A stretch of DNA of 64,000 nucleotides, taken from contig NZ_JBNLIA010000003.1 in assembly GCF_050122995.1 (NCBI RefSeq), positions 310,001-374,000 on the forward strand, in the 5' to 3' direction. Below the pieces are notes generated by a model. The model saw nothing but the letters and a program-made list of their open reading frames with translations, was not told the DNA's origin and did no database searches. The stretch is from Haloparvum alkalitolerans. Lineage in GTDB: Archaea > Halobacteriota > Halobacteria > Halobacteriales > Haloferacaceae. The position numbers and the translations under genes were made by a program. Within the stretch, counting starts at the first letter, position 1; every line of letters starts with the position of its first letter. This document shows positions 44,733 to 52,890 of the stretch, piece by piece.

Positions 44733-46298
44733 TTAGTCGTCCGCCGTCTGTCGGTCGACGCCCTCGATGCCGGGGATCCCCTCGACACCCATCGACGCCA
44801 GTTCTCGTTTGAGTCCCTGTTCGTCCTCGACGTTCTGGGAGAGCTCCATCGCCTGCGCGAAGTTCTTCACCAGACCGCAGTTCGGCCCCTCCGGCGTCTC
44901 GGAGGGACAGATGCGACCCCACTGGGTCGCGTGGAGGTCACGCGCCTCGAAGTGCGGCTGGCTGCGCGACAGCGGACTGCGCAGCCGGCGCAGGTGCGAG
45001 AGCACGCCCATGTAGTCCGTGCGGTCGACCAGCTGAGAGACGCCCGACCGGCCGCCCACCCAGTTGCCCGTCGCGATGGGGTGTTCGAGCCGCTCGGTCA
45101 GCACGTCCGAGCGGACCACCGTGTTGACGGTGAGGTCGCGGTTCCGCATGTTGGCGCGCTCGAGCTGGTACTTCACGTCGCGGGCCAGCTTGTTGAGCGC
45201 CGTCCGGAACAGGTCCTTCATCAGGTCGCCCGAGACCTTCAGCCGCTTGTTGGCGTAGTGGTCCTTGTCGTCGGACTCGCGGCGGTCGAGCGCCAGCTCG
45301 AAGCACGCCTCGGCCATCCGACAGAGGTAGTACGCCTTGTTGATGCGCACGTCCTCGTCCTCGACGCCCTCCTCGTGGAGGTGCGGGAGGAGGTAGCGGT
45401 CGATGACGTAGTTGGCGCGCTTGAGCTGGTAGTTCTTCCCCTGCCCGGAGGCGACGCGCTTCCCGAGCTCCTCGATGGCCCCCTCCTCGGTCTGGACCTC
45501 GGCCTCCTCCAAGTTCTCCAGCATGTACTTCACGATCTCCGGGTCGTCGGAGACGCGGTGGACGATCTCCTCGTCCGACTCCAGCCCGAGCGCACGGACC
45601 AGCGTCACGAAGTCGATGGAGCCCGAGACGGAGGGGAACGAGACCTCCAGCAGCCCCTCGCGGTTCCGCTCGCAAAGCACCAGCGCGCGGTACCCGCGGC
45701 GCTGGGAGAACGTCTTGGCGACCTGAATCTCGTCGCCGTACTTGGTGTCGTACTCCGCGAGGATCTTGTTCGGCGCCAGGTCCTCCGAGGTCATCAGCAC
45801 GCGCTCGGAGCCGTTGACGATGAAGTAGCCGCCGGGGTCGACCGGGTCCTCGCCGATGTCGATGAGCTCCTCGTCCGAGAAGCCCGCCATGTTACACTTG
45901 TCCGAGCCGACCATGACCGGCATGCGGCCGACCTTCGTCTCGGTGGAGTCGACGACCGTCTCCGGTTCGTCCTCGCCGCCGCGGACGATGGACATCTCCA
46001 TGAAGACGGGCGCCGAGTAGGTGATGTTGCGGAGCCGCGCCTCCTGCGGGTAGAGTAGCTCCTCCGAGCCGTCGGCCTCGCGGACGCGGGGCGTGACCAT
46101 GCGGACGTCCCCGAGTTCGACGTAGACGGGCTCTTGCCCCTCCTTGTCGCCGATGTCGGTCTCGATGCGCTCCTTCTCGTCGACGACGTCCTGCATCCCG
46201 CGACCCAGGAAGTTGTTGAACGATCGGAAGTGGTGCTCGGCCAGTCGGTCGTCCGAGAAGTACTCCCGGGAGACCGTGCGTAGGTCTTGTCTGTTCAT
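44733..46298 (-). CDS. rpoB2: DNA-directed RNA polymerase subunit B'' (Rpo2N)
   Basis: This is the N-terminal part of the split second-largest subunit, 521 residues. It includes GGYFIVNGSERVLMTSEDL, the lobe and protrusion regions, and RDLHATQWGRICPSETPEGP near the end, which forms part of the RNA-binding path. It overlaps the rpoH stop by 4 bp and is followed 2 bp later by rpoB1. Confidence 0.99.
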   Translation of the reverse strand: MNRQDLRTVSREYFSDDRLAEHHFRSFNNFLGRGMQDVVDEKERIETDIGDKEGQEPVYVELGDVRMVTPRVREADGSEELLYPQEARLRNITYSAPVFMEMSIVRGGEDEPETVVDSTETKVGRMPVMVGSDKCNMAGFSDEELIDIGEDPVDPGGYFIVNGSERVLMTSEDLAPNKILAEYDTKYGDEIQVAKTFSQRRGYRALVLCERNREGLLEVSFPSVSGSIDFVTLVRALGLESDEEIVHRVSDDPEIVKYMLENLEEAEVQTEEGAIEELGKRVASGQGKNYQLKRANYVIDRYLLPHLHEEGVEDEDVRINKAYYLCRMAEACFELALDRRESDDKDHYANKRLKVSGDLMKDLFRTALNKLARDVKYQLERANMRNRDLTVNTVVRSDVLTERLEHPIATGNWVGGRSGVSQLVDRTDYMGVLSHLRRLRSPLSRSQPHFEARDLHATQWGRICPSETPEGPNCGLVKNFAQAMELSQNVEDEQGLKRELASMGVEGIPGIEGVDRQTADD

Positions 46299-46525
46299 GA
46301 GATGACGAGTCGGTACACGACGGCCTGGTCGGCCGTTCGCGACTCTCGAACGATCTTGATCACGTCACCCACCTCCGCGGCGTCCGGTACCGCGGGGTCG
46401 GTGCGTTTGATCTTCGGCAGGTTCGTCTTTTTCACGTTGTACTCCGCCAGGACCTCCTCGACTTCCTCCGGGTCGTCGAGCAGGACGTGGTCCGGGACGA
46501 GTTCGTGTTGGCTTACGTCTACCAT
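46295..46525 (-). CDS. rpoH: DNA-directed RNA polymerase subunit H (Rpo5)
   Basis: This small polymerase subunit is 76 residues, corresponding to the C-terminal domain of eukaryotic RPB5. It reads HELVPDHVLLDDPEEVEEVL, KTNLPKIKRTDPAVPDAAEV and DVIKIVRESRTADQAVVYRL. It is the first gene of the rpoH-rpoB2-rpoB1-rpoA1-rpoA2-nusA operon. Confidence 0.98.
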   Translation of the reverse strand: MVDVSQHELVPDHVLLDDPEEVEEVLAEYNVKKTNLPKIKRTDPAVPDAAEVGDVIKIVRESRTADQAVVYRLVIS

Positions 46526-46579
46526 GGGTGCTGGTGGTTGGGAGAAGCTATCACGAGATACTACAGTTCTCTATCTCGC

Positions 46580-46600
46580 GCACGCTCATAAGAGTTGTCA
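46580..46600 (-). promoter_or_regulatory. Candidate promoter of the RNA polymerase operon
   Basis: On the minus strand, CAACTCTTATGAGCG lies about 60 bp before the rpoH ATG. It is the most AT-rich, TATA-like element in the GC-rich upstream part of the gap. No regulator site is visible. Confidence 0.35.
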
Positions 46601-46765
46601 AGCGCGGCGGGGCGCGCCGCTAACCGGGACGAGGGGCGAGTGACACTCGGGAACACGCCGGGGGAGGATAAAAGCATGACGCCAGTCGTCACCCGACGCT
46701 CGAGCATCGGACCCCCCGAGCGGCGCCGCGGGACGGTGAGACCGCACCACACGACGGGGACGGAT

Positions 46766-46782
46766 GATAAGCCTTATCTGCG
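46766..46782 (+). promoter_or_regulatory. Candidate promoter of the tRNA-Asp pair
   Basis: GATAAGCCTTATCTG lies about 35 bp before the first tRNA-Asp. It is AT-rich and nearly palindromic (GATAAG/CTTATC), with the distance expected for a TATA element and a short 5' leader. Confidence 0.5.
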
Positions 46783-46809
46783 AGTCACGGTTACGCCTGA
46801 GTGCAGCAA

Positions 46810-46882
46810 GCCCGGATGGTGTAGTGGCCCATCATACGACCCTGTCACGGTCGTGACGCGGGTTCAAATCCCGCTCCGGGCG
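46810..46882 (+). tRNA. tRNA-Asp (anticodon GTC), first copy
   Basis: This is a 73-nt cloverleaf. The acceptor stem is GCCCGGA/TCCGGGC with discriminator G. The anticodon arm CGACC-CTGTCAC-GGTCG gives GTC, and the T arm is CGGG-TTCAAAT-CCCG. It has no intron and no encoded CCA. The second copy starts 30 bp after it and is identical. Confidence 0.97.
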
Positions 46883-46912
46883 TTCCCGTTCTCTCGGGAC
46901 CGCTGCCTGTTA

Positions 46913-46985
46913 GCCCGGATGGTGTAGTGGCCCATCATACGACCCTGTCACGGTCGTGACGCGGGTTCAAATCCCGCTCCGGGCG
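46913..46985 (+). tRNA. tRNA-Asp (anticodon GTC), second copy
   Basis: All 73 nt are identical to the first copy, in the same orientation. The two are probably transcribed together from the promoter before the first. Confidence 0.97.
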
Positions 46986-47095
46986 TTTCCGTCGCCGCCA
47001 ACCGACGAGCGCAGCGAGTCGAACTCGGCGGCGACGAGAGGCCGACGGGATTCTGAATCAGGGAGTGACGCGAGCCCCGGCGAGCGAACGACCGT

Positions 47096-47117
47096 GGTTC
47101 AAATCCCGCTCCGGGCG
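47096..47117 (+). pseudogene. tRNA-Asp 3'-end fragment
   Basis: Twenty-two bases starting GGTTCAAATCCCGCTCCGGG reproduce exactly the T arm and 3' acceptor strand of the tRNA-Asp genes, with no 5' half. The fragment is 110 bp beyond the second gene. It is either a decayed third copy or an attachment-site scar left by an element that integrated at tRNA-Asp. Confidence 0.85.
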
Positions 47118-47209
47118 TTTTCGATTTCTCGACCGCCGAGCGACGCGGCCGCGGTTTCTCGCCTGCGGATGCTTCGACGCGCGGAGAACGATCGACCGCG
47201 ATCGACCGG

Positions 47210-48154
47210 CTACGCCTCGATCCCCAGCAGGTCGTCCACGAGTTCCTGCACCGCGAGCGCCGTCTCGAAGTCGACCAGGTCCGCGTCCGCGCCGTCCATC
47301 GCCGCGACCACCTCGCCGACGAGCGTCAGCGTCGTCTCGCCGTCCGCGTCCGTGACCACGCGCTCCTCGTCGGTCCCGGGAGCGGCCACGAGCGTCCGCC
47401 AGTCCGCGAGCGCGAGCGCGCCGTCGGTCCCCTCCACGGTCAGCGAGTTCTCCTGCTCGCCGACACAGTCCGTCAGCAGGTCGACGGCGCCGGCGACGCC
47501 GTCGGCCTCGAGCCGCGCGAGGATCGAGGTCTCGCACGCCTCGGGCCCGCCGAACTCCCGGGTCGCGTCGACGACCGCGACGTCGTCGAACAGCTCCAGC
47601 GCGCCGAACAGGAAGTGGCTCCCCACCTCGCGGGTTGGTCCGCCCTGCTCGCGTCCCTCCAGCCACTCAACGTCCTGCCACGGGCGGGGCCACTTCGGGA
47701 AGCGGAACCGGAGGGAGAGCCGCCGGGGATCGCCGACCTTCCCGGCCGCCACGCGGTCGACCAGCTCCCGGAACCCGGGCGTGTAGCGGAACGGGAAGTT
47801 GATCGCGGTCACGCGGTCGCTCTCGGCCGCGCGGGCGGCCAGTTCGCGGCCCTCGGCGGCGGTGGGCGCGATGGGCTTCTCGCAGATGACGTGCGCCCCG
47901 GCGGAGAGCGCCGCGTCGACCACCTCGGCGTGCGCGACCGGCGGCACCCCGACGTGGACGAGGTCCGGCGACGCCTCCGCGAGCATCGCGTCGAGGTCGG
48001 TGTAGGCGGTCGCGTCGTGCGCCTCGGCCAACGCCGCGGCCGCGTCCGCGTCGAGGTCGCAGGCGGCGACGAGGGCGGTCCGGTCGTGCTCCGCGAACGC
48101 GTCGGCGAGGCGCCGGCCGATCACGCCACAGCCGACGACGGCGGCGTCGTACAT
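47210..48154 (-). CDS. Gfo/Idh/MocA-family oxidoreductase
   Basis: This NAD(P)-dependent sugar or inositol dehydrogenase-like enzyme has 314 residues. It has the Rossmann motif AAVVGCGVIGRRLADAF at 4-20, the family signature HVICEKPIAPTAAEG near 90-104 with the catalytic lysine, and a C-terminal substrate domain (INFPFRYTPGFRELV, TREVGSHFLFGALELFDD). The substrate is unknown. It is next to the tRNA-Asp fragment and convergent with the tRNA genes. Confidence 0.92.
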   Translation of the reverse strand: MYDAAVVGCGVIGRRLADAFAEHDRTALVAACDLDADAAAALAEAHDATAYTDLDAMLAEASPDLVHVGVPPVAHAEVVDAALSAGAHVICEKPIAPTAAEGRELAARAAESDRVTAINFPFRYTPGFRELVDRVAAGKVGDPRRLSLRFRFPKWPRPWQDVEWLEGREQGGPTREVGSHFLFGALELFDDVAVVDATREFGGPEACETSILARLEADGVAGAVDLLTDCVGEQENSLTVEGTDGALALADWRTLVAAPGTDEERVVTDADGETTLTLVGEVVAAMDGADADLVDFETALAVQELVDDLLGIEA

Positions 48155-48230
48155 GCTCCGACGAAGGGAACGGCGACTGAAGACCGGTTCGTTCCCGAGA
48201 CGCGGTCGGGAGAGACGGCCGGGAGCGGCC

Positions 48231-50090
48231 TCAGACGCCCCAGAAGAACGCGATCCCGAGCGTCGTCACGACCGTCAACAGGACCTGCAGCGGCGCGCCC
48301 ACCCGGAAGTAGTCGGTGAACTTGTAGCCGCCGGGGCCGTACACCATCAGGTTCGTCTGGTAGCCGATGGGGGTGAGCATCGCGGTCGAGGCCGCGAAGG
48401 TGACCGCGAGCACGAACGAGAAGGGGTTCGCGCCGAGCGCCTCCGCGGCGTCGACCGCGACCGGGATCATCAGGACGACGCTGGCGTTGTTGCTGATCAC
48501 GTTGGTGACCAGCGCGGTGAACAGGTAGAACAGGCCGAGCACCGCGAGCGGTGGAAGCGTCCCGGACGCGAGCACCACGACCTCCGCGAGCCACGCCGCC
48601 GCGCCGGAGCGCTCCATCGCGACGCCCAGCGGGATCAGGCCGGCCAGCAGGACGATCACGCTCCAGTCGACGGCGGGGTACACCTCGTTGGGCTTCACGC
48701 AGCCGGTGACGACCATCGCGACGATGCCCGCGAGCGCGCTGATGACGATGGGGAGGACGTCGAGCGCCGCGACCGCCACCACCGCACCGACGATGCCGAG
48801 CGCGACCGGGATGCGCTCGGTGCGGAAGTCGGGCCGGGTGAGTTCGCGGGCGACCACGAAGTCGCGGTCGTTCGCGAACCGGTCGATCGTCTCCTCGGTC
48901 GCCTGCAGGAGGAGGGTGTCGCCGCCGCGGAGCCGACGTTCGTCCATCCGCGCGTGGATGATCCGCCCGCCGCGCCGGATCGCGAGGACGGTCGCGTCGT
49001 ACCGGCCGCGGAAGTTGAGCGACTCCAGGGTCTCTCCCACCACGGTCGCCTCGGGCGAGACCACCACCTCGACGAGGCTCTGGTCGACCGCGGGCTCGAC
49101 CTCGCCGGTCTCCGCGTCGAGAACCTCGTCGGTCACCTCGGCGTCCGGAGCCAGGTCCAGCCCCTCCGCGTCGATGAGGTCCAGCAGGCTCTCGCGGTCG
49201 GTGCGGAGCACCAGGATGTCGCCCGCGCGAACCTCCTTGCGCGCCAGCGGCTCGGTGAACGCCTGGTCGCCGCGGATCAGCTGGACGATGTCGGCGTCCA
49301 CCTCGAGGTCCGCGAGGCTGTCCTCGACCGTCCGCCCGACCAGCACGGAGTCCTCGCGGACGACGACCTCCGTGAGGTACTGAGTCATCTCGAACTCCTC
49401 GACGAGCCGGTCGGTCACCTTGATGCGCTCGGGGATCAGCAGCCGGCCCACCGTGGCCATGTAGATCCCGCCAACCACCAGGACGACGACCCCGAGTTGC
49501 GTGAACTCGAACATCGAGAACGGGTGGTCTATCAGGCGAGCCGACAGGTCCGACGCGAGGATGTTCGTCGAGGTGCCGATCAGCGTCAGCGTGCCGCCGA
49601 GCATGGCGACGAAGGAGACGGGCATCAGGAGCTTCGACGGCGAGACGCCGGTCCGCTTCGAGATGGTCGTCACCATCGGGATCATGATGGCGACGACCGG
49701 CGTGTTGTTGATGAAGCCGGCCGTCCCCCCGGAGAGCCCGAGCACCGCCAGCAGTTGCTTGAACGGGCTGTCGCCGTAGCGCTCGGCGATCCGGTCGCCC
49801 ACGATGTTGACCAGTCCCGAGCGCCGGATCCCCTCGCTGAGCACGAACATCGCGAGGACGGTGACGGTCGCGGTGCTGGCGAACCCGCCGATGCCCGTCG
49901 TCGCGTCGACGCCGGTCCACGGCTCCAGCGCGACGAGCGCCACCAGCACGCCGATGGCGGCGATGTCGATGGGCACCGGCTCGGTCACGAACAGGACCAG
50001 CGCGGCCGCGACGACCGCGAAGACGACCAGCATCGACGGCGACAGCGGCGGCACGGCGCCGAGGCCGGTCGCTCCCTGTGCGGCGATCAT
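48231..50090 (-). CDS. SLC13-family permease with RCK_C domains
   Basis: This membrane transporter of the divalent anion:sodium symporter (SLC13/CitT-like) superfamily has 619 residues. An N-terminal helix bundle contains the INNTPVVAIMIPMV signature near 108. A central cytoplasmic pair of TrkA-C/RCK_C domains spans about 205-385 (VVREDSVLVGRTVEDSLADL and VVSPEATVVGETLESLNFRG). The C-terminal half bundle contains NVISNNASVVLMIPVAV. RCK domains usually sense a ligand or ion, so transport may be gated. The substrate is not deducible (sulfate or dicarboxylate are options). Confidence 0.92.
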   Translation of the reverse strand: MIAAQGATGLGAVPPLSPSMLVVFAVVAAALVLFVTEPVPIDIAAIGVLVALVALEPWTGVDATTGIGGFASTATVTVLAMFVLSEGIRRSGLVNIVGDRIAERYGDSPFKQLLAVLGLSGGTAGFINNTPVVAIMIPMVTTISKRTGVSPSKLLMPVSFVAMLGGTLTLIGTSTNILASDLSARLIDHPFSMFEFTQLGVVVLVVGGIYMATVGRLLIPERIKVTDRLVEEFEMTQYLTEVVVREDSVLVGRTVEDSLADLEVDADIVQLIRGDQAFTEPLARKEVRAGDILVLRTDRESLLDLIDAEGLDLAPDAEVTDEVLDAETGEVEPAVDQSLVEVVVSPEATVVGETLESLNFRGRYDATVLAIRRGGRIIHARMDERRLRGGDTLLLQATEETIDRFANDRDFVVARELTRPDFRTERIPVALGIVGAVVAVAALDVLPIVISALAGIVAMVVTGCVKPNEVYPAVDWSVIVLLAGLIPLGVAMERSGAAAWLAEVVVLASGTLPPLAVLGLFYLFTALVTNVISNNASVVLMIPVAVDAAEALGANPFSFVLAVTFAASTAMLTPIGYQTNLMVYGPGGYKFTDYFRVGAPLQVLLTVVTTLGIAFFWGV

Positions 50091-50617
50091 TCGCCAAGAC
50101 CGACCGCAGGGCCGGACAAAAGTCTGCCGGGGAGACGCCGAAAGACGGACGGCGGTCCGGACGCGTCGCGGTCATCGCACTATGCGTCGCGGTGCTGATG
50201 CGGTCGCGGTGTTGTCGGCGCGCGCCGCGGCGACCCTGTGTCGCCGCGACCGCGCGAGGGAGGCCGCGGGCCGAGCGCCTGCGGTGCGTTGCGGTTCCGC
50301 GCTCGGCCCGCGGCCGAGGCTGGGGAGGCGTGAGGCCCGCGGTCGCGGTGCGGGGCGGGACTGAAAGGGGCAGTCGGCTCGATCCGGCCCCGGCGCCTCA
50401 AGCACCGCAGCGAGCGTTGCGGGGAGCGAGGAGCGCAGAGCGTGCCGCGGCCGGTCGAGCCGACTGGGGCTTTCGAGGCGTTGCTGTCCCGAACAGCAGG
50501 ATCCACGACAGACACGGAAACCCGAGTTCCCGACGAACAGCCGTCAGCAGAAACGCTCCGATCACCCGCCCCATCCGAGTGCCGTACGCTCAAGTAGCCG
50601 GCCGCCCGAGCACGGCC
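50091..50617. other. Gene-free region holding structured repeat copy C
   Basis: No gene is supported. The gap lies between divergent genes and contains repeat copy C with one tail unit. The promoter of the small membrane gene at 50618 should be in the last 60 bp, but no clear TATA box stands out. Confidence 0.65.
50184..50531 (+). repeat. Structured repeat copy C with one tail unit
   Basis: Modules: GCGGTGCTGATGCGGT; hairpin CGCGGCGAC...GTCGCCGCG; 15-bp hairpin, arms 50264-50278 and 50299-50313; conserved box GAGGCTGGGGAGGCGTGAGG at 50316. The long-range stem is GAAAG 50363 / CTTTC 50470, AGTCGGCTCGA 50372-50382 / TCGAGCCGACT 50455-50465, a bulged T at 50383, and CCGGCC / GGCCGG. Relative to copies A and B, the C-to-T change in the 5' arm is matched by G-to-A in the 3' arm, so pairing is kept. 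One tail unit starts at 50457. Confidence 0.78.
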
Positions 50618-50971
50618 ATGCTCTCGAAGCGGCTCGCCTCGACGGTCGCGACCGGTCTCTGGGTCGCGGGGGCGCTGTTGGTCGGACAGGCGCTCCACGT
50701 CTCGGTCGTCGCCGGCGAGGTGCCGATAACCGCGCCCGCACCGGTGTTCTACACCGTCGCGGGCGTCGCGCTGATCCTCGTCGCGCGGAACCTCGACGCG
50801 CACCCCTCCGAGTACCTCGACTACGTCTCCGGCCCGGACGAGGACGGCACGGAGACCGGCGAGGCCCCGGACGCGGAGCCGGACGCCGGCTTCGACCCCG
50901 CGGCCTCCCCGCTGGACGACGAGGCGCTGGAGAACCTGGAGGCGCGCGAGCGCGAGAACCAACAGGAATAA
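50618..50971 (+). CDS. Small membrane protein of unknown function
   Basis: The 117-residue protein has two membrane helices (STVATGLWVAGALLVGQALH and APVFYTVAGVALILVARNL) and a strongly acidic cytoplasmic-type tail ending LEARERENQQE. No family was recognised. It is first in a run of four same-strand genes. Confidence 0.7.
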   Translation: MLSKRLASTVATGLWVAGALLVGQALHVSVVAGEVPITAPAPVFYTVAGVALILVARNLDAHPSEYLDYVSGPDEDGTETGEAPDAEPDAGFDPAASPLDDEALENLEARERENQQE

Positions 50972-51000
50972 ATCGTGGGAATCGGTAGCACCGCCAACGC

Positions 51001-51246
51001 ATGAGCACGATCAAGGAACGTCTGCCCGCCTCGGCGCTCCAGCCCGTCGGGATCGGCTCGCTGCTGCTCGGCGTCGCGGGACTGACGATCGGCTACATCC
51101 TCCTGATCCTCGGGATCACGTTCGTCTACGGCCTCGCGCCCCACGAGCTCCCGCTCGTCGATAGCCTCCTGGTACTGGCGACCGGACTCGTCTCGGCGCT
51201 TCTCGGATACGCGGGCCTGAAGGGCTTCATGCACTTCTCGTACTGA
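51001..51246 (+). CDS. Small two-helix membrane protein
   Basis: This is an 81-residue protein, MSTIKERLPASALQPVGIGS onward, with two long hydrophobic helices (about 18-43 and 55-75). The stop and the next ATG share bases (TGATG), so it is coupled to the following gene. The function is unknown. AAATCGTGGGAATCG precedes it, with a purine-rich site close to the ATG. Confidence 0.75.
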   Translation: MSTIKERLPASALQPVGIGSLLLGVAGLTIGYILLILGITFVYGLAPHELPLVDSLLVLATGLVSALLGYAGLKGFMHFSY

Positions 51247-51770
51247 TGTACGAGATCCGCGAACACCCCGACGCGCCGGACCTGGAAGCGCTCGGCGAGT
51301 TCGTCGTCGAGCCCGTGGCCCCGGACGCGATCCGCGACCGCCGCGAGGCGGGCGAGGAGCTCCGCGAGGTGAACCTGCTGGACGCCGACGAGGTGGACGC
51401 CTACGTCGAGTTGAACCCGGACCCGATGGCGCCGGGCGACACCGACATCGGCACCGCGCTCTACCGGTTGGTCCAGCTGTTCGGCACGCCGCAGTTCGAG
51501 GAGTACGCGGCCGGCGAGGACATCTCGTGGCGCGACGACGAGACGTTCAAGTACCTCTTCCAGGTCACCCGCGAGGACGAGCCGGGCGAGTGGCTGATCA
51601 CCGTCCACGACTGGCGCGTCCGGCTCGGCGTCTCGCTGGCGGCGTGGTCGGGCGACCTCGACGCGGAGGCGCCCGCGGTCGACCCCGGCGAGGCCGTCTC
51701 GCTGCTCGCGCTGGTGACGAACCTCGTCACCGAGCCGGTGTTCTGCGAGTACGAGGAAGTCCCCTACTGA
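51246..51770 (+). CDS. Conserved soluble protein of unknown function
   Basis: This is a 174-residue acidic protein: MYEIREHPDAPDLEALGEFV, LLDADEVDAYVELNPDPMAP, then FKYLFQVTREDEPGEWLITV. No catalytic motif and no membrane segment were seen. Coding is supported by the coupled start and strongly haloarchaeal composition. It may act with the membrane proteins on either side. Confidence 0.75.
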   Translation: MYEIREHPDAPDLEALGEFVVEPVAPDAIRDRREAGEELREVNLLDADEVDAYVELNPDPMAPGDTDIGTALYRLVQLFGTPQFEEYAAGEDISWRDDETFKYLFQVTREDEPGEWLITVHDWRVRLGVSLAAWSGDLDAEAPAVDPGEAVSLLALVTNLVTEPVFCEYEEVPY

Positions 51771-51771
51771 G

Positions 51772-52053
51772 GTGTCCCTCCGCTCGTCGCTCGCCGCGGT
51801 CGGACGGCGCGCCGTCGCCGCGGGCCGCTGGACCCTCGCGGTCGGCCGCCGCGTCCTCGCGGGAGCGACGAGCCGACGCGCGAAGCTGTACGCCGCGCTC
51901 GGCCTCCCCTACCTCGCGACGCTGATCAGCATCGGGAGCTACCTCTCCCGCGGCGGGACCGGGACGCCGACCGCGGTCGAGGTCGGACTGCTGGCGGGCA
52001 CGCTCGGCGCGCTGTTCCTCTACGCGCTCGGGGCCGACGCCCGCGGGCGGTGA
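51772..52053 (+). CDS. Small membrane protein
   Basis: The 93-residue protein has a basic amphipathic N-terminal half (RRAVAAGRWTLAVGRRVLAG) and two hydrophobic segments in the C-terminal half (LPYLATLISIGSYL, VGLLAGTLGALFLYALG). It starts with GTG 1 bp after the preceding stop, so it is likely cotranscribed. The function is unknown. Confidence 0.65.
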   Translation: MSLRSSLAAVGRRAVAAGRWTLAVGRRVLAGATSRRAKLYAALGLPYLATLISIGSYLSRGGTGTPTAVEVGLLAGTLGALFLYALGADARGR

Positions 52054-52103
52054 GCGGGCGGTGAGCGGGCGCCCGGGCGCCGCGTCAGCACTCCGCCACC
52101 GCC

Positions 52104-52364
52104 TCACCGCCCCGTCAGCACGTGCATCAGGCCGAACGTGACCGCGAGCAGCGCCACGAGCAGCCCGCCGAACGCCGGGACCACCGCGCCGTAGCCGTAC
52201 AGGCCGAGCCAGTAGCCGCCGAACGACAGCAGGAGCAGCGTCGGCACCGACAGCACGTACAGAAGCGAGGAGAGGTAGCTCGGGAGCGTGGGGTCCTCGT
52301 TCCGACGCGCGAACATGCCCCGGTCCTTGGCGTCCTTCTCCTCGGTCGGGAGGTCCCGTGCCAT
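52104..52364 (-). CDS. Small two-helix membrane protein
   Basis: The 86-residue protein has a charged N-terminus (MARDLPTEEKDAKDRGMFAR) followed by helices YVLSVPTLLLLSFGGYWLGL and AVVPAFGGLLVALLAVTFGL. No family was recognised. It lies 70 bp downstream of the genes at the tail of the dpp operon, on the same strand, and could be cotranscribed with them. Confidence 0.7.
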   Translation of the reverse strand: MARDLPTEEKDAKDRGMFARRNEDPTLPSYLSSLLYVLSVPTLLLLSFGGYWLGLYGYGAVVPAFGGLLVALLAVTFGLMHVLTGR

Positions 52365-52434
52365 GCGCGAGCGTTGGAAACGTCGGGGAAAGAGGGTTTC
52401 GGGCCGTCCGCCACTCCGTGACGCGAGCGCTCGT

Positions 52435-52890
52435 CTACTCCGTGACGCCCTCGACCGTCACCGCCGCGAGGTAGCCCCCGCCGAAGACGAGCAGTTGGAT
52501 CGTCAGCACGTCCACGACGGCGTCCCGGAGCCGCGGGGCGCCCACGAGCTCCGCGACCGCACCCGAGTAGCCGAGCGCGTAGACGGGCCAGAGCCACGCG
52601 CCGATACACACCGCCGCGCCGACGACGAACGCCACGCCGGCCGCGGCGACGCTCTCGCGGAGCCCGTTCGTGAGCAGGTGCGCGTACACGCCCGCGAGCG
52701 CCACCGCGGCCAGCGCGACCCGGTGGTCGCCCGCCGGCATCAGGTCCTCGTGACCGGCCATGAACGTCGCCAGCCCGACGACGACGCCCGCGAGCGTCCC
52801 GACGGCGGCCGCTCGGACGATAAACGCCGTCCGGCGCTCGACGTAGAGGTCGCCGACCAGCCGCTCGCGGCCGAGCGTCTCGTTACGCAT
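52435..52890 (-). CDS. Multi-pass membrane protein at the tail of the dpp operon
   Basis: The 151-residue protein has four to five hydrophobic helices (AFIVRAAAVGTLAGVVVGLA, RVALAAVALAGVYAHLL, VAAAGVAFVVGAAVCIGAWL, VVDVLTIQLLVFGGGYLAAV). It overlaps the preceding secreted-type gene by 8 bp, so it belongs to the same transcript as the dipeptide ABC genes. The function is unknown. Confidence 0.72.
   Translation of the reverse strand: MRNETLGRERLVGDLYVERRTAFIVRAAAVGTLAGVVVGLATFMAGHEDLMPAGDHRVALAAVALAGVYAHLLTNGLRESVAAAGVAFVVGAAVCIGAWLWPVYALGYSGAVAELVGAPRLRDAVVDVLTIQLLVFGGGYLAAVTVEGVTE

Noticed and set aside
29189..46298. Inteins in EF-2 or the RNA polymerase subunits
   Set aside because: These genes often host inteins in haloarchaea, but all proteins here have normal length and continuous family sequence.
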